Source of the DNA: Mycoplasmopsis caviae
GTDB lineage: Bacteria > Bacillota_I > Bacilli_A > Mycoplasmatales > Metamycoplasmataceae
Assembly: GCF_024498215.1 (NCBI RefSeq)
Contig: NZ_CP101806.1
Span: forward strand, 744,001-808,000
DNA length: 64,000 bases
Direction of reading: 5' to 3'
This document shows, piece after piece, positions 39,118 to 49,415 of this stretch. Below the pieces are notes generated by a model. The model did no database searches. It was given only the letters and a program-made list of their open reading frames with translations, and was not told the DNA's origin. The translations under genes were made by a program, and so were the position numbers. Numbering within the stretch: position 1 is the first letter of the stretch; the number at the start of each line of letters is the position of its first letter.

Positions 39118-40770
39118 TTATTTCTCCAAGAATTCTAACTTATCAGTATTAAATTCCTCAAAATATTTTTCTCATTTTTGAGTAAATTTAGCATTGTCTT
39201 CAATATATTTATTTAATCTATCTAATTGACCAAAAGCACTTAGCATCTTAATCATATCAGTTGATATTGATTTATTATTTTGAGCATCATAATTATCATA
39301 TGATTTATATTCTCATATCTTATCTTTATACTTTTCTAATTCAGCAATAAGATTATCTTTTAGATCTTTGAAATTTGAACTAGCATATTTAGTCTCTAGT
39401 GAAGTTGTTTTATTTTTGATACTTGTTATCATTGCTTCTCTAGTTGTTTTATCAGTGAATTTATTAATTGTATCCATTGTTACAGATCAATTACCTTTTT
39501 CAATAAATTCTTTCAAAGAATTTAATTCCTTAAATTTATTTTCAACAGAATAAGAGTGTTCAAAGAATTTTTTGTTTTGAAGCAATCTTATGTCATTGGC
39601 AGCATCAAAATATAAATTTTCCCCACTTAAGGTTTTAATTTTTAACACTGAATCTTTTTGTTGACCAAAATTAATGTAACTGATATTACCTTGAAGTTTG
39701 TAGTATAGAATTTTTGCAACAAGTAATGTCATAAATTCTGCACTAGTACCACTAGTTTTAATAAATTCTTTGAATTTATTTTTTTGTGAACTTAAATCAC
39801 TTACATAAACCTTATTTAAGCGATTTTTGTATTTCTTAAATACAAAATTGTAAGGATCTTCACTAAATTCTTTAATTTCTTTTTTGCCGATTCATGATCT
39901 ATCAATAAATGGAGAATAATCAAGTGACTTGGTAGTTTGATAAGTTTTATCAAGAATTTCTGAATTGTTAATTCCTTTTGCAATTAGGTAATAAGGAGCA
40001 AAAGCATTTAATGAATTACTTTTTTCTTTGAAATTAGATTCCTTTATAGTATTGCCGTCTATATAATTTCCATTAATTGTGGCTCTTCATTGACCTAAGA
40101 GATTAATAACCTTTGAATATAAATTAACTAAATCTTCTTTTGTTTTTGAAGGCATATTTTTTATTTCATTTATTATGTTTTCAAAAACAATCATTGGAAT
40201 TTTGTCAGAAGATGAAACAACATCTTCAAATTTATTGAATTTTTCTTGTTGTGTTTTGCTATTATAAACAATGTTCTTTGCATCATCGCCGGCACTTGCT
40301 TCACGCAAAATAACTGATGCAAATGGACTATCTTTAAAATAAGCCGATAAGAATTTTTTAATCATAGTTGGAAGTGCATATGATTGACTATTTGTTTTAG
40401 TTAAGTTTTCAATATTAACTGAATCAATTAAATTATATGTATAAATGGTTTCAAGTCCAGAAACTGATACATCCGCAATTGTTTGTTTTCAAGCAACATA
40501 TCTTAATTTCTTAATTTTTTCGTGCATTGCTTTAATTGTTTCAATTGACTTAAGGTATTGTATTCTACTAATTTGTGGATTTTTCTTTTCTTCTTCAAAT
40601 AATTTTTCGTATTCTATTTCTTTTGTATAAAGTTGGTGATTGTTTGCAAAATCTAATACTTCTTCATATTTCCTAGCACCACTAAATGGATTAATGCATG
40701 AAATTGAAACTAATGGGAGTATAGTTGTTGATGTTAGTGCAAGAGGAAAATATAATTTTGACTTTTTCAT
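39118..40770 (-). CDS. lipoprotein of the ABC/nuclease cluster, unknown
   Basis: 550 residues with a lipobox LVSISCINP (Cys about 25). The mature part is largely helical and Lys/Asn-rich, with four TGA Trp codons. No recognised domain. It follows the permease and the small membrane protein with short gaps on the same strand, so it is probably translated from the same transcript. It may be an accessory surface component of the importer (inference from position only). Confidence 0.7.
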
Positions 40771-40781
40771 ATCAACTCCTC

Positions 40782-41060
40782 TTAAAGAATAACACTATAG
40801 TGTCATGATCTAATACCAGCATATGTGATATACGCACCAATAAACACTATAACTATTGAAAATGATAATAATCCAATTGCATAGGCTTTTAAATTATTAT
40901 AAATTTCAACAATTTTGTTTTCTAATTCAACCTTATCTCTTAGTGCATTAAATTGATTTACTCTTGAAATTAGAATTGAACAAACAATAACACCAATAAT
41001 TCCCAAAAATCCAATTATTGCTCAAATAATAGTTTTTGCTTTTATGTTTAATTTCTTCAT
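40782..41060 (-). CDS. small two-helix membrane protein
   Basis: 92 residues, MKKLNIKAKTIIWAIIGFLGIIGVIVCSILISR then a short coiled segment and a second helix (LKAYAIGLLSFSIVIVFIGAYITYAGI). Two TGA Trp codons, one of which hides the true start. It ends 11 bases before the next lipoprotein and begins two bases before the permease stop. No family recognised; probably a subunit or neighbour of the transporter. Confidence 0.65.
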
Positions 41061-41062
41061 AA

Positions 41063-42097
41063 TTATCCTTTAATTGTACTTCCTTGACGTGAAATAGATG
41101 ACATAATTTTCTTTCTGAATACAAAGTAGAATGCAAACATTGGAAGAATAACAAGAATAGCACCAGCCATTTTAATACTTGGATATACAATTTCTTCAAC
41201 ACCATTGTTAACTTTACCAACACTAAATAGTCACACTGACATAACACGATAATTTGTTCCAGCTATAAGACTTGGTCACAAGTATGAGTTTCATGATGCA
41301 AGTGTTGTTAGAATAATAACTGTTAATGTCGTAGGTGATACCATAGGTATTGCGATCTTAAACATATATTTAAGACCTACAGCGTTATCAATCATAGCAA
41401 CTTCTTTAATTCTATTTGGAATAGCTTCAAAAGCATTTCTGAACATTAAAGCATTAAATATTGATGCCACAAATGGAATTGCAATGAAAAATAGGTTGTT
41501 AAAGAATAGATATGCTGAATTTTTAGCTGTGCTAATACCAACCGTTTTAGTTAATAATTCATTTAACCTAACTTTCATTCAATATTGTCCAGATAGAAGT
41601 GCAACCTCTGGCAGAATTAAGAGAGACATTAGAATAAATCAAACAAATGATTTACCTCTTCATTGTTTAAGGCTAAATGCATAACCTAAAAACATTGTAA
41701 TAAGGATTTTTAAAACATTTGAAAAGATAACATTAGAAAATGTTAGCAAGAATGAAAATCAATAACCATTTTGTCAACCATTAGTAGGGTTGCTTCAAGC
41801 AGCTGAAATGTTTTGACCAATGTTTCACTCTTTTGGTTTAGCTATATTTTCAAATAAATTCATACCATTTTTAAGACCTAATGATATTTGTCTATTAAGG
41901 TTTGCCACAATAAACATGTATGCAAACGGGATTAGGACAACAGCCCCAAAAAACACTAGCAGGAATATTTTAAAAAATGTTTTCGTAAATAAACTAAAGA
42001 TCGATGTATCTTGAACTTGTTGAGTTACCTTTTCGCGCTTTTTTCTTAGCTTCAAATTCGCGAATTTCGTTCGAATTTTTAATCTTGTTTCAAACAT
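41063..42097 (-). CDS. ABC transporter permease (sugar/phosphosugar type), second
   Basis: 344 residues with six membrane helices. The EAA-loop reads NAFEAIPNRIKEVAMIDNAVGLKYMFKIAIPM (about 240-270), the site contacting the ATPase. Family resemblance is to UgpE/MalG-like binding-protein-dependent permeases. TGA Trp codons at five or more sites. The start overlaps the first permease by 104 bases in another frame. Works with the permease at 41994-43106 and the ATPase at 43090-45195 as the importer core. Confidence 0.85.
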
Positions 42098-43106
42098 TTG
42101 ATTCTCCTAAATTAAGTGATGCTAGTGTTAAGGTGCTAAATCCACCTCTAATAATTGTTGAATAACATACCCCGATTACAAATAACATAACTGATGCAGC
42201 GCCTGAAATATTGGCTGCTTTTTTAGATGAATCACTTGCTCATTGGAATATGTAAAGCATTAATGTTGAAGCACCTGAATTAATAGCCGCTGCAGGGTTA
42301 TTTTCAAAAAGTGCTAAAGGGAATACCTTAATACCATTTATAATACCCATTGTAACTATAAATGTAATAGTTTTCATTATAGATGGTAATGTAATTGTAA
42401 AAAATTGTTTAAAGTTAGATACACCATCAATTGATGCTGATCTATATAAGTTTTTATCAACTGAAAGCATTGCTGTTGTAAATAATAATATGTTAAATGC
42501 TAAACCATTTCATACACCATTAACAATCATAACAAAGATTGAAGTCATAGCATATGCTGGATCTTTTTCTTGTGGATCAAGTCAACCAATGTTTAGTCCA
42601 AAAATTGTGTTGAATGTACCATTTTTTTGGAAAATTTGAACAAATGCTAATGAAACAGCAACTATGTTAGTAACATAAGGCAAGAAGAATATTGTTTGTC
42701 AAAATCCTTGTGCTCTTTTTCTAACAATTGATGCTATCAGTGATGATACTAAAAGCGAAACTGCCATTGATATAGGTAATATTAATAACCCATATATAAA
42801 TGAGTTTCTAAAGCCTACAGCAAATTCCCTGTTTTCAAATAAATCGCTAAAGTTTTGTAATGTAAACGAGTTATTTGGTGTCAAAAATGAATAAATAAGG
42901 TTGAATATGAATGGCACAAGTGTAAATAATGCCAATACAATAATACCTGGCAATATAAGAAGAAATGGTACTATAAAAGGTTTTCGTTTATCTATTACTG
43001 AACCTGAAATAGCACTTTTTCTGCCCGCTTGCTTCTTTAATGAAAAATGAAGTAAGAAAGGAAAAGTTCTACAAAGTCAAATTCAAAATCTATTTTTTGA
43101 TTTCAT
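41994..43106 (-). CDS. ABC transporter permease (sugar/phosphosugar type), first
   Basis: 370 residues, about six helices. The EAA-like loop is LYRSASIDGVSNFKQFFTITLPSI. A long basic N terminus (MKSKNRFWIWLCRTFPFLLHFSLKKQAGRKSAIS) precedes TM1. UgpA/MalF-like. The ATG lies 14 bases inside the 3' end of the ATPase gene, and the 3' end overlaps the second permease, so the three are tightly coupled. A charged C-terminal tail (IREFEAKKKARKGNSTSSRY) extends beyond the last helix. Confidence 0.85.
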
Positions 43107-45195
43107 AGTTAACTCTTTCTTCTGTTACAGCATTAAATAGATGAATTCTATCTACTGGAATAGAGAAGAATATCTTGTCGCCAACTTTATAATCATATTT
43201 ATTATTAATTAAGAAGTTGATTTTTTCATTTTCCATTGTTTTAACAATAAGTTTAGATTCCTTACCGAAGTTTTCAGCAGCTCAAACACTACCTTCAAAC
43301 ATAGCGTCCTTACTACTTTCATGTAGTATAAAGTCCTCGGCACGAACACCAATTTTGAAATCTGCATCACTAAAGTCAGGTAAGTGTACACCTTTGATTT
43401 CAACATCTCTAATGTACATTTTTCCATCTTTATAGTTAGCGTTAAATAATCCCATTTCTGGCATACCTAAAAATCTTGCAACGAATTGGTTCTTAGGTTT
43501 GTTGTATAACTCAAGAGGTGAACCCATTTGTTGAACTTTAGCCATAGACATACATACAACAATGTCACTAATTGACATAGCTTCTTCTTGGTCATGTGTA
43601 ACAAAAACTGTGGTTATACCTAATTGTTGTTGAATTTCTCTAATTCATTGTCTTGTGTTAATTCTTAATTTAGCATCAAGGTTTGATAGAGGTTCATCCA
43701 TAAGAAGAATTTTAGGTTTTTTAACAATAGCACGTGCAATTGAAACACGTTGTTGTTGACCACCAGAAAGTCTGGTTGGTTTCTTTTGAAGAATTGGAAG
43801 AATTTCAACACGTTTAGCAACTTCTAAAACTTCATTGTGGATTGCTTTTTTAATTGAAATAATGTCTTTTGACAATTCAACAACTTGTTGTCTTTCTTCA
43901 TTAGTTAAGAAGTTCTTTAATTGCTTATCTTCTTTTTTCTTAGCATCAAGACCGTATTTTGTTCTTAATTCTTTATCAATTTTTTCATGTGATTCGTTAA
44001 TGTATAAAGGAATTATTTCAAGATTTCTTTTAAGTCTTTTTAGTGTTGAATTTTGGCTCTTAGATTTTAGCTCACTTTTAGCTAAGATAACCTTCTCTTT
44101 TAAGCGAGGCAATATTTCAGCATATTGTTTATCAATTTCCACACCTTTAACAAAGTAGTTATATCTAATAACATTTGAAGATAATTTAGACTCATATTTG
44201 AATAATTTTTTAACATCATTATCACTATATGATTCTTTTTCAAGAACAATTAATTTTGTAATTAATTCTTGTGTTTTCTTTTTAAGTTCAAGAGCAATAT
44301 TCTTTGATTCATCATTTTTCTTTGAACCTAGGTTTTTAAATTTTAATAAACCACTTGTTTCAACTTCTTGAAGAATATCACAAGTTTTGAAATTTTCATC
44401 AAGCACATTATTGAGTCTATCAGTTTTACGAATTTCAAAGAACCTTTGCTTTTCTGCCTTAATATCACTCTTAAGGTTTTTAAAGTATTTTAATGTATTT
44501 TTTGCCAAAACACTTGTATCGGAAGTATATCTATTTAAATTAATTTTGTAGTTGCTAGTTGCTTTTGTGTATTCGTCGTGAACTTTTGTATATTCTTGTG
44601 AATACTCTCTTTCCATTTCATCAAGAATAGCTCGTGAATTTTGAACAGATTCGAGATATTCATTAATTTCCTGATCATTTGCACCTAATTTTTTAAGATA
44701 TATTGAGTTTATTTTAGCCTTAGCAATAATTTTTTTAGTTATAACAGAGTTTTGTCAATCCATATCATTTTTTAATGGAAAAGCAATGTTTCCATAAACA
44801 CTCATGTGTGGATATAGAGCATAATTTTGGAAAACAAAACCTAATTTTCTTTTTTGAGGTGTTATATGTGTAACATCTTTACCATAAAATAGAACATTCC
44901 CACTACTAATGGTTAACAAACCTGAGATAGCATTTAATGTTGTTGTTTTACCAGAACCTGATGGGCCTAAAAGAGTTACTAATTTTCCCTCAGGTATTTT
45001 AAAACTTACATTATCAACTGCTAAGGTCTCGCCAAAATCAATGAATACATTTTTTAACTCAATAGCTGTTGTTGACTCCTCACCAGCCATGCCTTTTACT
45101 TTATTAAGTAGTCTCTTGTATTCATTAATATCTTCTTCGCTATATTTAGTTAATTTTCTCTTTATGAATTTAAATAGTCTTTTTAATAAAATCAT
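43090..45195 (-). CDS. ABC transporter ATPase (MalK/UgpC-like) with a large coiled-coil insertion
   Basis: 701 residues, about twice the normal size. Walker [12 protein letters not shown] is at about 76-86, and the Q-loop lies in [19 protein letters not shown] charged helical insertion of about 310 residues then follows (about 150-460). The protein resumes with [53 protein letters not shown] and a MalK-like regulatory C terminus ([12 protein letters not shown]). The insertion falls between the Q-loop and signature motif, as in mycoplasma OppF. A GTG at 45210 is an alternative start. It energises the two permeases; the substrate is likely sugar- or nucleotide-related given the neighbouring nuclease. 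Confidence 0.87.
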
Positions 45196-45213
45196 ATTTT
45201 TAATTATCACTTT

Positions 45214-45984
45214 CTATAATAAATTTGGATAAGCTTTTTTCTCATAGTCAAAAACTGTTGTATCATGTTTAAATTTCTTTTTTCTTATAAAACTTGTATA
45301 AGCACTATTTGGCTTTAATTTATAGATTTTCGCAAATCTCTCAGGATACTTAAATTTTTTGAAAGCACCTACTCTATTATGAGAAGCTTCCTCCATTGCA
45401 TAGGCAATTTGTAATAGTGTATAGTAAGGTAATGTGTATTTTACATTGATTAATTTAATATCAGTATCGCTTACATGAGGCAATGTCCATCCAGCTCTTG
45501 TTATTTCAACAGCATATGAGAGATACTTTTCATCAGTTGGTTTTTCCTTATAAAAAATATCTCCAACTAAACGATCATAAGTGTCTTCACCGTGGTAAAA
45601 TAATAAGTATGTTTCGCCAACTTTTAATGTTTTAGCGCAAAATTTGGATGCTTTTTCAGCTCAACTATTTTCTTCTGTATCAGACTTAGTTCCAGATACA
45701 GCCTTTTCAGGTGTATCAATCCCAAAGATTCTAACTTTAACTTTTGAGCCTTTACCATGTTTTATATATTGTTTGAATGAATCATCTAATATTTCAGCGA
45801 CAACTGTATCACCATCAGAAATGTCAGCGATTTTTACTGGTATTAAATTTTGTTTATTTTTTTCTTTGTTTAAATCAAATTTAATACGATAATCCAATTT
45901 ACTACAAGCACCACTTATTGTTGTTAAAGCAGTCAATCCCGCTATTAATGGTGTACCAATAGTTAATATTTTTTTTATTTTCAT
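45214..45984 (-). CDS. membrane lipoprotein thermonuclease (SNase family)
   Basis: 256 residues. The signal peptide and lipobox TISGACSK place lipidated Cys at 27, so the enzyme is displayed outside the cell. The SNase domain has ISDGDTVV (Asp57, Asp59), VRIFGIDTPE (Arg85, Asp90, Glu93) and YDRLVGDIF, matching the Ca2+-binding Asp and catalytic Arg/Glu residues. Two TGA Trp codons. A comparable nuclease inside an ABC transporter cluster is known in other mycoplasmas (for example mhp379 of M. hyopneumoniae). It lies between the solute-binding lipoprotein and the ATPase, suggesting digestion of external nucleic acid coupled to uptake. Confidence 0.9.
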
Positions 45985-46047
45985 TTTTTCTTCTTTACAT
46001 TAAAAGTAAAACTCATTTGTTAAGTTTTACTTTTAATATTTAATTTA

Positions 46048-48306
46048 TTAATTAAATGTTTGAATTTTTGACTCAATCGAACTTATAAAATCATTTTTAT
46101 ATGATACATCATGTGCTGGATTATTTTTAAGAGTTGTTGCTAATGCAATAAATGCTGATTTAACTTCATTTCTATATAAGTCAGCAAATGGACTAATAGG
46201 TTCTTCATATAACGTTGCATTTGAAGATGTTCCAACAACTTTTTTTAACTGTTCAAACATAGATGTATGATATTGGTTGCCATCTTCAAACAAGTCTTTG
46301 TATTCAGTACTTTCGAAACCTTTGAAAGGAACTAAATACCCTGAATTCTTTGTGAAGAATTTCAATGTTGTTGTTTCTGTGTATGTTTCAGCTTTTGTGG
46401 CATCAAATTTATTATCTTCTGATTTTTGGAATTTATAATTTTTGCTTGTGTCAAATAATCATTTTACAAACAATCTAGTAGACTTGTTAATCTTTTCATT
46501 AGAATGGAAACCAATCAAGTTTGGACCTTGTAAAAATGAAGTTTCTTTACTGTTTTCATCTCATTTTGTAGGAGACATTAGACCAATAAGTTCTGTTTTT
46601 TCTAATTGCCCACTTGCTCCAAGTGAATTAATTGAAATATTTGCATTAATTGTTATTGTTGCTGTTGTAACATCAAAATCAGTCACAAATAAATCATATT
46701 GCTTCGTGCCGCTTTTATCTTTTGCTTGACCTAAATATTTAATTTTGTCGCTAAATGTACTATCCTTTAGTAATGCAACTTTTTCATTTTGACTTTCAAG
46801 TTTAATCAAATATCTCTTTGGTGAACTTGATTGAGTTTTTAATGTATTAACAATTTCATCATACTTTGAATCATAAGATGAATCAAGAATTAATGAATAA
46901 TTATCAGCTTTACCAACATCAACAGATTTTAAAATTGGGCTAGTATATGTTTTTGTTGGTTTTGATTTGTCAGTTTCACCTTCAAATTTGCTAGCATTTG
47001 ATTGTTCAACTGAAAATAGTGATTCAAAATTCTTGTCTTTTGCAGTACCATAATTAACTAATTGTAATTCTTTTTCAGTGATTAAAGTAGTTTTATTATC
47101 TTTTGTTAACTTTAAACTATAACTATTTGAAACTTTTTTAATGTAGTTGAAATGTCAACCTGCCGAAGAACCAAAACTACCACCTATTTTATGGAAAGTT
47201 TGATCTGATGAAGCATATTGACCATCTCCATATAACTTCAAACCACCTGACTTAACAGCTTCCATAACCGTTTTAAAGATTGGTTCAAGATTTTCATATG
47301 CAGCACCACTAGTTTTTATAGCATTTTCATAACTAATTGTTGGCACACCTGTTGTAGCATCAACAATCTTTTTAATTGGTAATGCTTCTTCGTTACCATT
47401 TGCTTTTGAGAATGCCAAATAATGTCAAGCACCAGCAAAATCATCAAGCCCTAAAACGTGAACAGGTGTTGTTTTTGGATCTTTAGATTTTTCAAAACAT
47501 TTTTGTGCTTTTGTAGCAAATTCAAACAAATCTTTTCCATTTGTTAAAATATTTTTGCTAATTGCTTTATTATCAAAGATTTTTTTAATTTCTTCTTTGT
47601 CAATTGCTTTGCCAAAATGTAAATCATCACCAACCACTTTAATATCTTCATCTCATGTGTTAGTGCTTAGATTAAATTTTGTTTCTAGTTCATTATCTAC
47701 TGTTAAACCCGCTTCTTTTAAACTCTTAAGAATATATTTGAAAACAGGACCGTTAATACCAAAGTTAACTGTAGATTTTAAAAATGGTAAATAGTTTACT
47801 TCACCTTGTTTAACACCTGAAATACTGTCATTAATTTTCATGAAAGATTCATGAACACTTTCTCTTTCAACACCATAATCATCATTAGCGGTTTTACCTA
47901 AATCCAAATTCATACCATATTCAATAGCAGTTGCAACTGTGCCACCATAATTTAGTGTTAATTGTGGCATATTACTTTGGTCTTTATTTGATAGTGCAGT
48001 ACTAATACTCTTGTGACCTTGTGAATATCCACTACCTGCATTGTGTAAATCAACTTCCGCAAAATCCTCTTTGTGTTTTTCATAAAAGTCTTTGTTACGG
48101 CCTTCTTTATCATTATATGCATCAATAACTCACTTCAACGCATTTCATTGTTGCTTGCCACGTGCAAAAGTAACATCAAGTCTAACTTTATTTGTGTTAA
48201 CATCAAACTTTGTCTTACCTCCGCCACAAGAACCAGAGATAAATGGCACTGCTGCCATACTTGCTCCGGCAATTGTTAAAGCGATTTTTTTAAACTTATT
48301 ATTCAT
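46048..48306 (-). CDS. extracellular solute-binding lipoprotein of the ABC cluster
   Basis: 752 residues. Lipobox FISGSCGGG puts Cys at about 27. VRLDVTFARGKQQWNALKWVIDAYNDKEG followed by LTLNYGGTVATAIEYGMNLDLG is arranged like type 1 extracellular binding proteins (UgpB/MalE-like). Near the end, LQGPNLIGFHSNEKINKSTRLFVKWLFD and NSGYLVPFKGF also fit. Four TGA Trp codons. It is the first gene of the cluster, with AAGGA before the ATG and a long AT-rich promoter region upstream. Substrate unknown; the adjacent nuclease suggests nucleic-acid products. Confidence 0.8.
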
Positions 48307-48477
48307 AAAATCCTTCCATAAATCATTTATATCTATTAGTTATCATAAGCACTATGGCTATATATAACTTGTTAAAATTATATTATTTTAATATATATTA
48401 AAATGTATATTAAAAATTAAAATGGAAACTTTTCCACTGGGTATATATTTAAAACTTTTTTAGTATAATTATTTATT
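48307..48477. promoter_or_regulatory. divergent promoter region for the ABC cluster and the small lipoprotein gene
   Basis: 171 AT-rich bases. TAGTATAAT (TATAAT at 48463-48468) precedes the plus-strand lipoprotein ATG by ten bases, implying a very short leader. The minus-strand promoter lies in the TATATTAAAATG-rich left half. No operator pattern recognised. Confidence 0.45.
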
Positions 48478-48918
48478 ATGAAAAAATGAAAACTTTTAAT
48501 TGGTTCATCTTTATTTATAATACCTACTTCAACATGCTTGCTTTCTTTTTCCTGTACTTCAAAGGATTATAGAAATCTAGATACATTAAATAAAAGTATC
48601 AATGAATTTAAAAAGGATGTTAAAGAAAATAAGACTGATGATAAATACAAAAAATTAAATGATAGTTTTTTCGCATATACAAAGTACTATGAAATTGTTT
48701 ATAAATGACTTTATCTTGATAGCTATCAAGTTGCACTAATTGATCACTACACACTTCACTACAATAATAATTTAGCCACTTTTAATTTTTATAAGAATTT
48801 ATATACAAAAGTTGATAATAATGAGGAAGTTGAAATTGATGAGGCACACAGTGTAGAAACATGAGACAAATTGATTCATAACGCTATTGTGCGACGTAAT
48901 AACAAATTTAACATTTAA
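48478..48918 (+). CDS. small lipoprotein, unknown
   Basis: 146 residues, MKKWKLLIGSSLFIIPTSTCLLSFSCTSKDYRN, with lipobox LSFSC. The mature part is helical and acidic/aromatic. Three TGA Trp codons. It precedes a membrane gene of the same length by 11 bases, so the two form a small operon divergent from the ABC cluster. Confidence 0.7.
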
Positions 48919-48929
48919 GTAGGAACAAT

Positions 48930-49370
48930 ATGAAAAGAGATTATTTTAATGCCGGTGAAATAGAAACATCTTCAAGAATGAAACGTTATGGCGAATTGCT
49001 AAAAATTTATTATATCTGTCTTTGCGTTTTCATCATTTTAGCAATTGTTATTTTTGCTCTTTTTGGCAATAAAACAGAGATTTTGGCAAAAGGCCAAAGT
49101 GTTGGTAAATATTCATATAGTGAACTTTTGTACATATGTACTGGAACAGTTACGATTCTTGTAATAGCATATTCAATGCTTTCAATTATAATAGCAAATG
49201 TATACATTTTTAAATTGGAAAAATTTAGAAACAAGAACAAGAATAAGGAAAATTATGATACTTTAATCAAAGATTATATTATCTCCCTTAATAAGTTATC
49301 TAAATGCGTTAACATACTTACACTAAATAAAAATATGAGTGACTATATTGTTGAATATTTTTACTCATAG
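48930..49370 (+). CDS. two-helix membrane protein, unknown
   Basis: 146 residues with a cytosolic-looking N terminus, TM helices at about 28-46 and 66-92, and a charged Lys/Asn-rich C-terminal helix. No family recognised. TAGGAACA precedes the ATG. Second gene of the small operon begun at 48478, ended by the hairpin at 49387. Confidence 0.65.
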   Translation: MKRDYFNAGEIETSSRMKRYGELLKIYYICLCVFIILAIVIFALFGNKTEILAKGQSVGKYSYSELLYICTGTVTILVIAYSMLSIIIANVYIFKLEKFRNKNKNKENYDTLIKDYIISLNKLSKCVNILTLNKNMSDYIVEYFYS

Positions 49371-49384
49371 TCAAATAAATCAAA

Positions 49385-49415
49385 AAAATAATGCTATGCT
49401 CTAGCATTATTTTTT
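49385..49415. terminator. bidirectional terminator
   Basis: AAAATAATGCT/AGCATTATTTT stem around ATGCTCT. The oppF stop codon lies within it. Confidence 0.8.
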
